A DNA stretch of 64,000 nucleotides from Pectinophora gossypiella (Eukaryota; Arthropoda; Insecta; Lepidoptera; Gelechiidae): NCBI RefSeq assembly GCF_024362695.1, contig NC_065415.1, forward strand, positions 9,465,438-9,529,437, read 5' to 3'. Shown piece by piece: positions 22,165-32,564 of this stretch. Below the pieces are notes generated by a model. That model was not told the DNA's origin. It did no database searches and saw nothing but the letters and a program-made list of their open reading frames with translations. Made by a program: the position numbers and the translations under genes. Each line of letters starts with the position of its first letter. The stretch's first letter is position 1.

Positions 22165-24045
22165 GACCCCACTTTTTACTTATTTTTTGTTCTTTTTATT
22201 ATTTTGGTAAATTCGTCATAATACGATATAATCTGTGAAAATTTCAACTGGCAATTTATTGCGGATAACTGGTAAAGTGAGGACACATGGCCAGAATGAC
22301 AGGCAGCGTTGGGTATAATACTGAAAGAAAGTTGTTGAACAATGAAATGAAAAAATGACAAAACAAAATGTCTAAACATTGAAAACCCATTTTGAAATAA
22401 GTAGAAGTTTGTGTACGAAGCTCTACAAAACAAATGAAAGGCAAAACCGCACCACAGCGTTTAGAGTAAAATCATTCACAAAATAACGGCAATTGTGCAT
22501 AGTGTCGTTTAAAGTATTTAAGCATAAATGACCAGTAGGGCCTAACATGCGCAACGTGATAAAATTTTATTACGGCCATTTTCGGTGATTATAGTTTGTA
22601 TCTGTTCATAGAATAAATTTCATAACAATTATCTCGTTTTCGTTTGAGTATTAATTGAGAGACAGACATACCATTTTACCGTCAATGAAAAGCCTAGCAT
22701 GTAATGACGTCATAAGTTTTACGTCCTTCCTGGATAGGTTCACAATAGTGCCGTCCACCCAAAAGACAAACACCGCCCTTGGGACGTAGAGTAGCGGTAA
22801 TCTACTATCCGATTGAGTTTTTAGCCCTTGGCAACATTTCTTGTCGGCACTTCTTTTTCTTTATAACTTTTGACCTTTTTTCATATCCAACTTTTTATAA
22901 TACGAAAAAGGGATTTTATAATTTTACTTTTTTTAGAAAGGTATTCGCATTGTCATGGGATTTACTTTTTCTACGGCATATTTTTAAATACTGACGTCCT
23001 AAGTATCCAATTTAGTGATTTAAATTTCAAATACCCTTTGATACTTTATGGGTAATTTGCTTTTCAAGACACATAATATCGACCTGTCTTTCTATTCTTA
23101 GACTGAAGTAGAATCTTTCGAGCTTCTTTCGAGTCTTTGCTTTATATATAAAGTAACCAAGTCAATAGGTTTGGTAGATTTTATTCTCAAGGTTTGCCTT
23201 TATAGGATTGCGGTTCTTTTCTCTTCAATTTGAGGGTTTGATCTTATTTCGACAGACGTGTGGTCCTCAGAAAAGCTGTAAATTCGATTTTAGTGAACTT
23301 TTTCACGATCGAAAACATTTTTTTCTGTCAATAAAAAACGTGTGAAAATTTAAGCTTATGTGGGCATCCAATATTCGTGTGGAACCTTTTTGGCGTGTCC
23401 TTTGCCCGATTTGTCCAGGAAACTCAATGTGAAAGTCCTTTACAAATTGTGATAAACTCTTGGGTTACATTCGGGAAAACAAAGTGTAACTAACGGAATA
23501 AAATAGTTTCTTATTCTGAAGACGTAGAACTAGACAGAATTAGTATGCCGCCGAAACTGTAGGTACTTATTACACGTATAATATCGATATTACATTTATT
23601 TTATGAGGGGTATAAATGTAACGGAGTAAGACTAATTTCATGACTATAATATCAGTATAGTTTCCACACATGGAAACCTCTAGTTTCATGACGAAATAAA
23701 TTACCTAATTTAGCTTGGTAAATTACGTTTTAAAGAGAATGATGAATTCAATTATTATTTTGTGAATGTGCTGAATCCGGTGGACCCGTGGCTAAGTAGG
23801 TATGCTTAGTTAAATAAAAAGTTAATAATCGAGGGGTAAATATAACCGAGTCCTTTGTTTTCTACGTCAGTATTTTTCCTGGCTTCTAATATGAGTCAAC
23901 AACTTTTTCCCATTGTTTAATTTTAAGGTACTTAAGTACTTTTCTGTCATGCGAACCTTTTATGTCCCAAATGGCAGAGCCACTTTTGATTTCCGATATA
24001 AACCTTTCAACATCGAAATCCATTTTCAAAAACGAGTAGGTAACG
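22165..24045. other. No gene seen
   Basis: AT-rich non-coding sequence upstream of the prohormone exon. Frames near 22176-22444 and 22779-23055 are F/Y/L-rich chance openings. Confidence 0.5.
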
Positions 24046-24049
24046 CAGT

Positions 24050-24215
24050 AGAGTGCTCATGTACCGCCCCACCGCGTGGTGTACCTCGTGGGGGCGCGAG
24101 CGCCCCTCGTACGCGCGTATTAGGCGGCGGAGTTCGAGTGCTAGCGGATTACATATAAGTCAATGAGTTCCTAAATCGCTTTATCGCCAACCGCGGCGGT
24201 GCGCGGTGTCGTGTG
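24050..24215. other. GC-rich island
   Basis: A 165-bp GC-rich patch with palindromic-looking runs (GGGGGCGCGAGCGCCCC at about 24091-24107) in AT-rich surroundings, between the prohormone exon and the TATA/CRE site at 25.6 kb. No splice-bounded coding frame was found. It may be regulatory. Confidence 0.4.
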
Positions 24216-24219
24216 AGAA

Positions 24220-24855
24220 TCACCTAAAAACGCAATCTCTTTATGATTGGGACAACTGAATTTCGAAGATTATGACTTTAACAAAAAATACTCTGGTAAC
24301 AAATTGTAATTTATTTTTTATTATTATTGTAATATTTTAAATTGAAGAAATAATAAAACATAATACGTAATCTAATGTGCATGAGATCACAGAAGACGAT
24401 CGGTTCTGCCTCTCTTCCTAGAACACGTAGGGTAAATAAACGTAAGATATTTCGTTTTTTTTTCCTCACTGAAGGATATGCCGGGAATATTTAAAAATTA
24501 CAACGTTGACATCCTCTTTTCCTTTCAAAGGGAAATCTAAAAATACGTTGTAATATTATTCTGTTCGAAAACAAACGAAGGGCCTTTCAAAAAGTATTCG
24601 TTTGTTTTTTCGTTCACATTTCGTGTCTGCTGATCTCAAGATTTCTTCATCTTTACTGTTGTGGGGCTGTATGGATCTCTCTTTATTTACGACGAACTAG
24701 ATCTACTCGGACTGGTTTACGTGTCGTAAACATGTCCATTACGGTCCTGCAGCTCAAGATATTGGCGCGTGCGGGCGAATATCTCCCTATTACCTATCTT
24801 CTGACGTCTTCAGTTCTACTATCAACGAGCTCACCCTAGCATCATCATTTCGATG
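24220..24855. other. No gene seen
   Basis: Non-coding; no recognised repeat. Confidence 0.5.
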
Positions 24856-24867
24856 TAGCACTATTTA

Positions 24868-25013
24868 AGCCGTTGGTCCCGGTTACTACTTACTGATGTA
24901 AGTACGTAGTCGTTATTATGAGTCATGTCAGGGGCCTATGGCGGCTCAATAGTAACCCTGACACCAGGGTTGATGAGGTTGGTAATTCACCTCACAACCC
25001 ACACGATAGAAGA
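24868..25013 (+). mobile_element. 5'-truncated SINE, type II tail, with target duplication
   Basis: The insert begins inside the body (AGCCGTTGGTCCCGG) and ends CACACGATAGAAGA. It is flanked by an 11-bp direct repeat AGCACTATTTA at 24857-24867 and 25014-25024. This shows that 146 bp was inserted by retrotransposition with the tRNA head already lost. Confidence 0.92.
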
Positions 25014-25024
25014 AGCACTATTTA

Positions 25025-25590
25025 GGTACTATCCACTACGTCAACCTAAATGCCCCTAAGAAATAAACTACTAAACACAATATCTATCAATAGCTTTTGT
25101 GAATGAATGTGAAGGGATACGCCGGAGGTAGGGAAGCAGAACCTTGGAAAAAGGTTAGGTACTACAATGAGCCGTAAGATAATAGTGAGATGCTTTTAGA
25201 TAATTTACGTTCTTTACAGTAACAGTGAAACGAAAAAAAGACATTTCAATTTGTTTCAAAAATACAACTGTCTCCAAGAACGAAATATTATTAAGTATTA
25301 AGAATTGTCGGAGAAAATACAATAATTAAGTAAGTAAAAGAAAGAGTTATTTTAGTTATTAACTTGAGAGTACTTATCCATATTGAATACTACGATTAAA
25401 ACAAAGAACATTGAATTAAGAAGTCGCGTTAACCCAATAGGTACTTGTGAACTGTGTCGCTGTCGTGTAGACGTTTGTTACCTGTACAAGGTCAGATAGC
25501 ATCTCGTTTGTGAATATTCGTGTATTCGGGTTTAGAATGCAAAAGTATTTTAGACTTTGTGATATAAAAATACTAAGAACTATAAGGGCC
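25025..25590. other. No gene seen
   Basis: Non-coding. If the 25.6 kb promoter is real this would contain its first exon. A possible donor (TGTACAG then GTAACA, minus strand) lies near 25480. Confidence 0.35.
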
Positions 25591-25595
25591 GAAAC

Positions 25596-25700
25596 CTGTG
25601 GCGTGCTATCGGCTCGGCTATATTTATAATCGGGTGGCGGTGGGCCGTTGACGTCATCGCGCCGGGCCGGGGAGGAGGGCCGGGCGCGCCCTCCGATACG
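25596..25700 (-). promoter_or_regulatory. Candidate minus-strand promoter with TATA box and CRE
   Basis: On the minus strand, TATAAATA (complement at 25621-25628) is preceded by a perfect palindromic CRE, TGACGTCA (25649-25656), and by a GC-rich stretch of GGCCGG-type repeats (25660-25695). Start of transcription would be about 25597. TATA plus CRE plus GC boxes is a common layout for peptide-hormone promoters. The site points towards the prohormone exon 4.2 kb downstream. No initiator of the TCAGT type is at the expected start, and linkage to that exon is inference. Confidence 0.5.
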
Positions 25701-26155
25701 CACTTGCAAATTCGCACCTCCATGAATGGAGGAATTAAATTATCTTCAGTCGAGCGCTGAATTTACACGGACCTGACTTGAACCCCAAATTACAATCTAA
25801 GGCGCCCACTGTCGAAACTTACTGTCTTGACGCACTGGCCTCGTGGCCTGAATATGATACATACACTGTTTTTTTATTATACAATTTCAAGTAGGCACTA
25901 TTAGTAATATTATTTCGGGCGCTATTACTCCATTTATACGAGCTATGTGTATGAGCAAGTATACATTACGATTTTTTTATGTAAAATTACATACTTATTA
26001 GATAATTATACCTCGAAACTGAGGCTACTACGGTCAATTAAGTTATTAAAAATATATTAAGAATTTCACTAAAAATATACATGAAAGTAATTTGTCAAAA
26101 AAATTATCTTAAAATTGAATTTTAATTACTTTCGGCAACGGTAAAAAGACCTACT

Positions 26156-26316
26156 TGAAGGGAAGAGAGGAAGGGGTAGACCTAGGATAACATTTATGAA
26201 ACAAATAAAAGAGAAGGTGCAGGTCGTGTCGTATCGGGAGGTGAAGGTTTTGGCGGGAAGAAGAGAGGAATGGCGGTTACTCCACCGACAAGAGCGCAGC
26301 TCTTAAATAGAGAGAG
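26156..26316 (+). mobile_element. 161-bp LINE stub with 13-bp target duplication
   Basis: Nearly identical to 3911-4070, the 3' end of the LINE at 3366. It is flanked by AAAAAGACCTACT at 26143-26155 and 26317-26329. It keeps two bases that the 3.9 kb copy has lost, so its frame ends normally in ...HRQERSS and a stop. It is a severely 5'-truncated insertion of the same family. Confidence 0.94.
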
Positions 26317-26721
26317 AAAAAGACCTACTAGGTACAAGTATTTGTATTTTTCTTTGCTGAAAACGTACCTGTATTATTATATCATTAATTATTATTAAGA
26401 AGGAAGATAAAGACGGCCTGTTTCTTGGAATGGAGAGTCGAGGAATTGTACCGTGATATTGGCATTGTTGTGCGTGTACCCGGCATAATCGGTTCGTTCC
26501 GTGTCACCAGAATACTTCCACTTGATGTGGGTTTCAATTCAATTATACGTATCACGCAACGCGCTGCTTAATCGAGGCTTAACGGATAAGAAAGTGTCCC
26601 CGAATAAAAAATAAAATTGACGACTTAATTCGTTCTATTTTTAGACGAAATTTTCTTCACGTTTCAGTATGCTGATTTTATTTTTGTATTAGTTAGTTGA
26701 CTTTTTGTTTGTAGTACTATA

Positions 26722-27033
26722 TTGGCCCCGATTCCTGGAGACACCGTCTAATCTTATTTTAAGTTATATCTGTCATTTTCATATCCGTCGAAAAGGAAAG
26801 GGACGGATGATTCACAGCTCTTAATTTTAGGAAGAATGAGTAAATGAACGTGTCGGATTATTGACTGATGTAAAATTTTTAGACGGTTGGTTTAGATTTG
26901 TGCTTAAAATTGACGTGTGTTCCATAAATTTTATGCTTGTCGATTACCCGTCCCTTTCCTTTTCGGCGGATAAGAAAATGACAGATATAACTTAAAATAA
27001 AATTAGATGGTATTTACAGGAATTAGCACCATT
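26722..27033. mobile_element. Fold-back MITE, copy 1
   Basis: Long imperfect inverted repeats of about 90 bp at each end. The left has TTGGCCCCGATTCCTGGAG, TATTTTAAGTTATATCTGTC and AAAAGGAAAGGGACGG. The right has the complements CCGTCCCTTTCCTTTTCGG, ATGACAGATATAACTTAAAA and CAGGAATTAGCACCA. The whole can fold into a hairpin. It has no ORF. Confidence 0.88.
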
Positions 27034-27039
27034 ATGTCT

Positions 27040-28960
27040 TTAAAATTATTTATTTTTTGGAATGCGAACAAATAGAATAACAACAAGCAAAATATTATTG
27101 CATCAAAATTGATACAAAATCTCTACACACACTTCGCGTACGAAAATTTTAAACATACTTACACCTATGAAATCCAATTTACATACAATATAACCAGAAC
27201 AGGTGTATATTACGCCTGCGTTCATTTCTCGAGGGGATTTCATTTTACAATATAAAAAGCTACATAGTACGGCAGAAAAGAATCTATGCCTCCCTTGAGT
27301 CGAAACTCTGTTGTAACAGAACTAGTGTTTTTACGATGCATATGTTTGTATTTTCAGTTTTCTGAATAAGTATAAATGTATTTTCAAGAATTTCATGTCG
27401 AAAAACAATTTTATTTCAATTCACTTTTATTTATTAAGTAGTAGGTTAATAATAAACCGTCCTAAAGTTGCTCAGGCGGCAACAGTAGCGCAAAATAAAC
27501 TCAGTTCCTGTGGGACTCTCATAGGGTGAAGGATGAAATATAACTTTTGTGAGCGAAAATACTTGGTCCTAAATAAATAAAATACCTACTTAATTACAAT
27601 CTACTTAATCGAAATATCCAGATAAAATCTCGCAGAAATGAGCTTAGAGCTCAGTTAGATATTAACTTAGGTAATCGATTTAAAGAACTCTATCCTTTCT
27701 TAATAAAGTAATTAATTATGGATGAATATGCAATTTAACCTCACCTTGAATCTAACGTGTATTGGACTGCTTTTCCCTTCGCGGGTTGGAAGGTCAGATA
27801 GGCAGTCGCTTCTAAAAACTGAACCTGTCAAATCTTCAGGTTAGGTAAGCGGACTCTGTGACAAACGGGATAATGCTAGGGAGATTATGAATATGGAATT
27901 TATTAATAATAAATACGAAATTTCAAAATAAGTACAACAGTATATATACAATCACTGATAAACAAATTTCATACCTACACAGCTATTACTTTGTTAATTT
28001 TCTTTCGCTTTTCGCATATTTTGATTCGTTCCCACAACACAAAAGAATTCTAATTCAAAGACTTTTTGCCTTGTTTTGTCCTAATTTCTAAAGTAGGTTC
28101 GACGTAGTTTATAATATAATAAAACAAGAAATCTAATGCAGTTTGTGTTCTTGCGGCACGACCAGGTTGATAGTATGAATTATTAATATGGTGTCCTTCT
28201 TCAATTTGAAGGAGAGTATGTGATGACACTTAATGCTAAAATACAATAAGCCAAGACACTCTGAATGTAAATAACTCGCGTAGCAACGCGATTGCCTTCA
28301 TTGTGCTTGCAACCTACTTGGCTCCGAATCTTTCTTATATGCAAAGCTCCAAGAAAGTAACGTTACATAATCTACTCTTGTTGAATCCCTTTCCATTTTT
28401 AGCATTTCTTAAGGTAATTATTAATTTGATACTTTACAAGGTTACCCATTCGCAGAACTATCTTTTACTTTGTTGCGAAACAAATCTGACGTCATCGTCG
28501 TTATTGAAATTCTGCTTGCTCACGAGACGCTCATTAATAACTCTGCTATCTTGTGTGAGCTAAGTTTTCCAGTCACAACAACAGCAAGTAAATTTTTTGT
28601 GGGTAAGTTGATTTTCGCCGGCGGTAAATTGTCTCGATCCGGAATTGCATTATACAAAATGGGGGAGATTGCAATCGAGGAAACAATTAAACGTCGCCCC
28701 ACCGAGTTTGTTCGTAGGTGGCACCGGTCGTTTGTGTAAACACACAAACATGAACATCATCTGCGAACGTTTTGTATTATTACTGGCTTTAATACTAACA
28801 AACTTGTGAATAGCACGATGTTGTGACATTTTTTAATTTCTATATTTCGGCAAGGGTTAGTTTCTCTCTCTATAGAATACAAAAGGCTTTTTCAATATGT
28901 TCTGAATTGTAAAGTGCTAATAATTTTCTAGACAGTAAGTATGTTGATTTGTATGTAAAT
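27040..28960. other. No gene seen
   Basis: AT-rich non-coding. The frame at 28470-28739 contains 'GKLIFAGGKLSRSGIALYKMGEIAIEE' in two overlapping pieces but no family could be named. No splice-bounded exon was evident. Confidence 0.45.
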
Positions 28961-28964
28961 AGCG

Positions 28965-29035
28965 AGCCGAAAGCGCGCGGCCGACGGGCCGGGCGGCGGC
29001 GGCGGCGGGTGTGAGAGCAGACATTGCGCCGCTAA
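28965..29035. other. GC-rich island with CGG triplets
   Basis: GCGCGCGGCCGACGGGCC followed by GGGCGGCGGCGGCGGCGGG, a short CGG repeat in AT-rich DNA. No coding frame supported. Confidence 0.5.
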
Positions 29036-29039
29036 CCTA

Positions 29040-30350
29040 ATTGGCGACGATTCCTCCCAAAATGGTAATTTTATGACCATCACCATGTTCTTCTAATTCT
29101 TGCGGTTCCTGGTAAATTAAAAGTGTATTAAAACCCAAGTTAACGTTCCTATTATGCAGATATTTGCATATTTGTTAGAACTTAATTTGAATTATAAATG
29201 TGTATTAAGTAAGATTCAATGTTTTTGTATAATTCAAACTAACTTTAGTGTAAAATAATATTAGATACTATTTTGAAATTAGTCATAACAGTTGCTTACT
29301 ACTGTATTCATCAAATTGTAGTGAAAAGAAAAGCTCTTAAAATTCTTAAACTAATTAAAATTGGCGCGGAACGAAACGATTGTTCTTTTTTTTTATGTAC
29401 CTTTTAGTATATTCTGGTCTAGGTTTTATGATTCGAAGAATAGTGCGCAGTGTTTTCCTGTGTGATGTGAATGATATGTGGGCGTGGGGTGTAGATCCCG
29501 CCCGGGCGCCGCCGCCGCGTCTCCACGCGTCACGACCACACTGTCTCGCTCCCAACACTACACGCCGCTCACACATATCCTCACACTAATTCCAATTGCA
29601 CCATCCCGCGGGAACCCTCCCACCGCACCTCACAACACAGATAATTAACCTGCAGATTACGCGGTTCAACTTTTCTCATTACACAATTAATGTTCTGAAA
29701 TACAACTGACATTCTCCTAATCCGATTACAAAAATGAGATTATAATGTAGCGTTGATTAATATTCGCACAAAGTTTCCTGTGTTATTACATAAGATCTTT
29801 CAACGCTAACCGCGAGAGGGCCGCAGGCTAAATGAAAACATAATATCCATATTCAGGAGCCGAATGACATTGAAACTCAGATATACACTAATTTGTGTAT
29901 CTTTGAGCCTGGGATGGAAAGCGTTTGTGGCTGTAATGTATGCTTCCAATTATTTTTTGCGACAAACTCCATGAGTGAATTCCACCGTACGAGATAATTA
30001 AAATTCGATCCGGGCTCAATTTCTAGTCGATGGAAACAAACTAGCTCTGCGGAAAATTGTGATCAAAATGTAAATTCTTCATTCTTTGATAAAATGTTTA
30101 GAAGCCTCAAAAATTCAGATAATTGTAGGTAAAATTAGGTAGTACGAGTAACTTTGTAAGTTTGTTAATTAACTATACAATTTTGTTTCCTTATAGGTAA
30201 TTAGTTACTATTTTCATGTTCATTGAAAATGTATAATTATGTAACTATCGGTCTAAACTCTTATGGTTACAAGAATAATATTCAAGAATTTAAGCTATTT
30301 GATACGGTTCTCTTTAGAATCAAAAGTTTTGTGTTAACAGTTGTGTGTGG
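29040..30350. other. No gene seen; GC-rich patch at 29495-29640
   Basis: Non-coding. The patch at 29495-29640 ('CCCGGGCGCCGCCGCCGCG' and later CCCACCGCACC) is open in both directions at 29355-29589, but the reading is low-complexity and has no homology I recognise. Confidence 0.45.
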
Positions 30351-30354
30351 AGCG

Positions 30355-30490
30355 GCGGTTAGAATTAAGTTACGTATACAGTTGGTCAGCGGGCGCCGCC
30401 GCCGGCGGGGTCGGCAGCGGGGCCGGGGCCGGCGGCAGTCACGGCTCGCTCGCCGCCCGCTCCCACTCTTGTTTGCGCGGGCAAAAACCA
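30355..30490. other. GC-rich island
   Basis: GGGCGCCGCCGCCGGCGGGG and GGGGCCGGGGCCGGCGG-type runs. Translations on both strands are Arg- or Gly-rich and overlap, which points to composition rather than coding. It could be a promoter or first exon of an unseen gene. Confidence 0.4.
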
Positions 30491-30676
30491 CAAATCACAT
30501 AGAGCCCTCCCTCGACTAAACGTTTGCAGAGAGCTTACACCACTACGCTATGCATTTGCCTCCGGTATTAAGATTAACTTGTCGAAACGGGTCAACCCTC
30601 AGAATCCATTTAGGAAGGTCTCACAGGTTCAAAATCCATACCCTTTGTGACCGCAGCACGTCGAAAGGCAAATCTA

Positions 30677-30697
30677 CCTGCCTGCCTGCCTGCCTGT
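30677..30697. repeat. (CCTG)n microsatellite
   Basis: About five CTGC/CCTG units. Confidence 0.85.
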
Positions 30698-30929
30698 AAA
30701 TAAATCATGACTCCGTCAAGCCTCAGTGTTGATTTTCCGTCCTAATATATTAGTCGTATCTCAGAGAAGCATTTAAATATTGGTACTTTGAAATTGAAAT
30801 GAGCTAATTGTTTGGCAATAATTTTCAAATTTCCTTGGAGGTAACTACGAGCAGGTGAAGAATTTTGGACAAAATATCTCCCACGTGCAGGCGCTGCCAA
30901 TTTGCTCTTCGACATAGTTTCGATATAAA

Positions 30930-30980
30930 TCGTGCTACGAGGCAACCTGCTACGCGTACTACGAGTGTGCTACGCGATGC
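30930..30980. repeat. GCTACG-motif cluster
   Basis: 'CGTGCTACGAGGC', 'CCTGCTACGCGTACTACGAG', 'GTGCTACGCGATGCG' occur in 50 bases. It resembles the cluster at 8080-8140. Confidence 0.4.
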
Positions 30981-30999
30981 GAATACCATCCGAACTGTG

Positions 31000-31530
31000 A
31001 ATAAAAATGTCACAAAGTCCAACTATCAATTGAATAGTAGGTATCAACAGTAGGTTTACTTGTTATTATAGAATTTATTAGACGAACAAAAATACCTTTA
31101 TGATACCTGTCTTGAATGATTTGTTTTCATAAATAGCTGTCCTTGTTCATGTTTGCTTGAGTATAGTGTGATGACAGATATAGTCAAAGTATAGGCTGTT
31201 GACCACGCAGACAAACAGCTATTGAAGGTTATCAGCGAGCAATGTGTACTCTTCGAACGATGTAAACTGTCGAAGCCATAGAAATAACGTAAATTATGGA
31301 TAATAAAACGTGTGGCAGACGGCTCTTAAACGAACCTCCTTACAAGAGTAAAAACGCTTTTTGTAAAAATGTTTTATAAGTAATGCTAATCAAATAACAT
31401 ATATGGACTCACGTTCGTTATCATTATAGGCAGAGCCGAAAGTGGGCAAGAGCAGTTTCAAAAAGTATTGGTACCTATTGGTTGTAAAAGATACATAATG
31501 GTGTATTGTATGTGACAGATTTTAATTTTG
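31000..31530. other. No gene seen
   Basis: Non-coding; no recognised repeat. Confidence 0.5.
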
Positions 31531-31534
31531 TACC

Positions 31535-31610
31535 GGATGAGCCTTCAGCGCTCCCTATTTGTCCGGCCAAGTAGTTTATGCCATCTGCGGCAAATCTAAT
31601 ATATTATATC
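31535..31610 (-). repeat. Dispersed repeat A, partial inverted copy
   Basis: The complement reads GATTTGCCGCAGATGGCATA, AACTACTTGGCCGGACAAA, TAGGGAGCGCTGAAGGCTC, matching the first part of 20632-20900. Confidence 0.75.
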
Positions 31611-31667
31611 AAACGGGTCGTGATTAGTAGCTCATCGCTAGTATGTTTGTTTGCTTTGTGTATGCTA

Positions 31668-32005
31668 ACAGCCTCCGTGGTCTAGTGGTTAGAGCGATAA
31701 GCTCACGAGCTGGAGGTCCGGGTTCGATTCCCGATGGGGACATTGTCAAATCACTTTGTGAGAATGTCCTTTGTTTCGTAAGGACTTTTCAGGCTTGAAT
31801 CACCTGATTGTCCGGAAAAGTAAGATGATTCCGTGCTTTGGAGGGTACGTTAAGCCGTTGGTCCCGGCTATTAGCCGTAAAAACACCTCCACCAACCCGC
31901 ATTGGAGCAGCGTGGTGGAGTATGCTCCATACCCTCTCCGGTTGATTGAGGGGAGGCCTGTGCCCAGCAGTGGGATGTATATAGGCTGTTTATGTATGTA
32001 TGTAC
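31668..32005 (+). mobile_element. Full-length SINE, type I tail, with target duplication
   Basis: The tRNA-like head has an A box (GGTCTAGTGGTTAGAGC region) and a perfect B box (GGTTCGATTCC). Body and the type I tail ('GAGGCCTGTGCCCAGCAG' then 'TGGGATGTATATAGGCTG') follow, with a TATGTATG end. The flanks repeat GTATGCTA at 31660-31667 and 32006-32013. It is the best-preserved type I copy in the window. Confidence 0.92.
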
Positions 32006-32031
32006 GTATGCTAGTATATGTTTATGATTTT

Positions 32032-32560
32032 AGGGTTCCGTATCTTAAAAGGAAAAACGGAACCCTTATAGGATCACTTTGTTGTTCATCCGTCTGTCTG
32101 TCAAAACTTGTTTGTCGGGAACGCGTGGAAGTATCAAGTTCAAATTAACATCTAATACTTATGTTTACAATCTCTTGAACTTATTAAGCTTCTAAATCAA
32201 TGCAATCCAAAAATATAACCATTTTAACTTACTTCGTCGTAATTTTCATATATTTCGTCGGAGAACAAAAAGTAATAGGTTCCTTCCCATAGACCTCATA
32301 TCATAAAATTTGGCAAAAATGACGGCCGTACAGCACAACTAAAGGAAAAATCCGAAAATCATAATTTTTTTGTTCCATCAAAAAACAGATATGTTTTTGC
32401 GATTAAAAAGATATTTTCACAGCGTGGCCCGTTTTGCTCTAAACTAATCACAATTCGTTCGTTGTAGGGGACGTTCGTTTAGTCGTTGTAGGGGAGCAAA
32501 GAGTTTTTCAACCCCCAAAAAAATGTTATTGCGATTTAAAACTCTTTGCAGTTGGTAAAT
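32032..32560 (+). repeat. Dispersed repeat B, copy 2 (3' end uncertain)
   Basis: Starts AGGGTTCCGTATCTTAAAAG with AACGGAACCCTTATAGG and a GTCTGTCTGTC segment. It continues into sequence also found after 46599 ('TCAAATTAACATCTAATACT', 'CCTTCCCATAGACC', 'GACGGCCGTACAGCAC'). The usual closing GAACCCTCGGTGCGCG was not found, so the 3' end is approximate. Confidence 0.7.
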
Positions 32561-32564
32561 TAAT

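Noticed and set aside
28470..28747. Overlapping 89- and 75-codon frames on opposite strands
   Set aside because: No recognisable domain or splice pattern. The region could be conserved non-coding DNA, but that cannot be judged from one sequence.
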